DNA from: Gemmatimonadota bacterium
GTDB taxonomy: Bacteria > Gemmatimonadota > Gemmatimonadetes > Gemmatimonadales > GWC2-71-9
Length of the DNA stretch: 22,804 nucleotides
Reading direction: 5' to 3'
NCBI GenBank assembly: GCA_027294815.1
Contig: JAPULP010000071.1
Coordinates: 1 to 22,804, forward strand
Positions 22,690 through 22,804 of this stretch are shown here, in pieces. The notes below the pieces were generated by a model. That model searched no databases. It saw nothing but the letters and a program-made list of their open reading frames with translations, and had not been told where the DNA came from. The stretch's first letter is position 1, and every line of letters starts with the position of its first letter. A program made the translations under genes and the position numbers.

Positions 22690-22804
22690 ATGGCTCAGCC
22701 GAAATCCGGGAAACGAACCAAGAAGATTGTGGAGGCGGAGGGCGTCGCGCACATCACCGCCACCTTCAACAATACGCTCATTACCATTGCGGATCTGCGT
22801 GGCA
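22690..22804 (+). CDS. rpsK: 30S ribosomal protein S11, N-terminal fragment
   Basis: Only the first 38 codons are in the window; the gene is cut by the right edge. The translation begins MAQPKSGKRTKKIVEAEGVAH and continues ITATFNNTLITIADLRG, the conserved S11 N-terminal pattern. The basic N-terminal tail and the HITATFNNT block settle the family. It begins two bases after the rpsM stop, as in the alpha operon. Confidence 0.95.
   Translation, partial: MAQPKSGKRTKKIVEAEGVAHITATFNNTLITIADLRG

Overview
The window looks like one chromosomal segment of a GC-rich, Gram-negative-type bacterium, most plausibly a member of Gemmatimonadota or a close relative. This is an inference from gene content: predicted lipoproteins, a one-piece E1alpha/E1beta/E2 dehydrogenase block, a CAYYN-type TPR lipoprotein, and a CxxC-type L36 beside S13/S11. 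It has not been checked against a database. Almost all sequence is coding, genes overlap by 1 to 14 bases, and GTG/TTG starts are common. There are no phage, transposon, integrase or CRISPR signatures.

Region 1 (1-4780) holds a probable start of a sodium:solute symporter running off the left edge. Next is an A-type Fe-S carrier gene on the minus strand with a good promoter and an intrinsic terminator. Then comes a divergent peptidoglycan-recycling cluster: nagZ (GH3) and an S12/AmiE-like hydrolase on the minus strand, and namZ (DUF1343) on the plus strand. All three products look exported and lipoprotein-like, and together they would cut GlcNAc, MurNAc and peptide from wall fragments outside the cytoplasm. 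A long GC-rich hairpin and a G-quadruplex-type run separate this from the next unit.

Region 2 (4913-14802) is a very compact plus-strand gene string: CDP-alcohol phosphatidyltransferase, inositol-phosphate synthase, a cupredoxin-like protein, a copper-type P1B ATPase, a small unknown, E1alpha and E1beta, E2, another small unknown, and a PHP phosphoesterase. The first two probably make an inositol phospholipid. The P1B ATPase is the most striking item in the window. Its reading frame is intact and its fold motifs are recognisable, but the phosphorylated Asp of DKTGT is Gly, the CPC metal motif is APS, and the TM8 metal motif is gone. It is therefore predicted to be a pseudo-ATPase, translationally coupled to a cupredoxin that also seems to have altered copper ligands.

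Region 3 (14803-18780) has a 200-base structured leader, trxB, an MBL-fold hydrolase with an in-frame hexanucleotide Ala-Pro repeat, a tiny zinc-ribbon protein, an AT-rich palindrome next to a minus-strand tRNA-Leu(CAG), smpB with a promoter very close to its start, and an Amidase_3 cell-wall amidase.

Region 4 (18784-22804) has a TPR lipoprotein with a C10 tract in its signal sequence, pyrD-pyrF, a secreted NTF2-like protein, and the start of a ribosomal operon (rpmJ, rpsM, rpsK, the last cut by the right edge).
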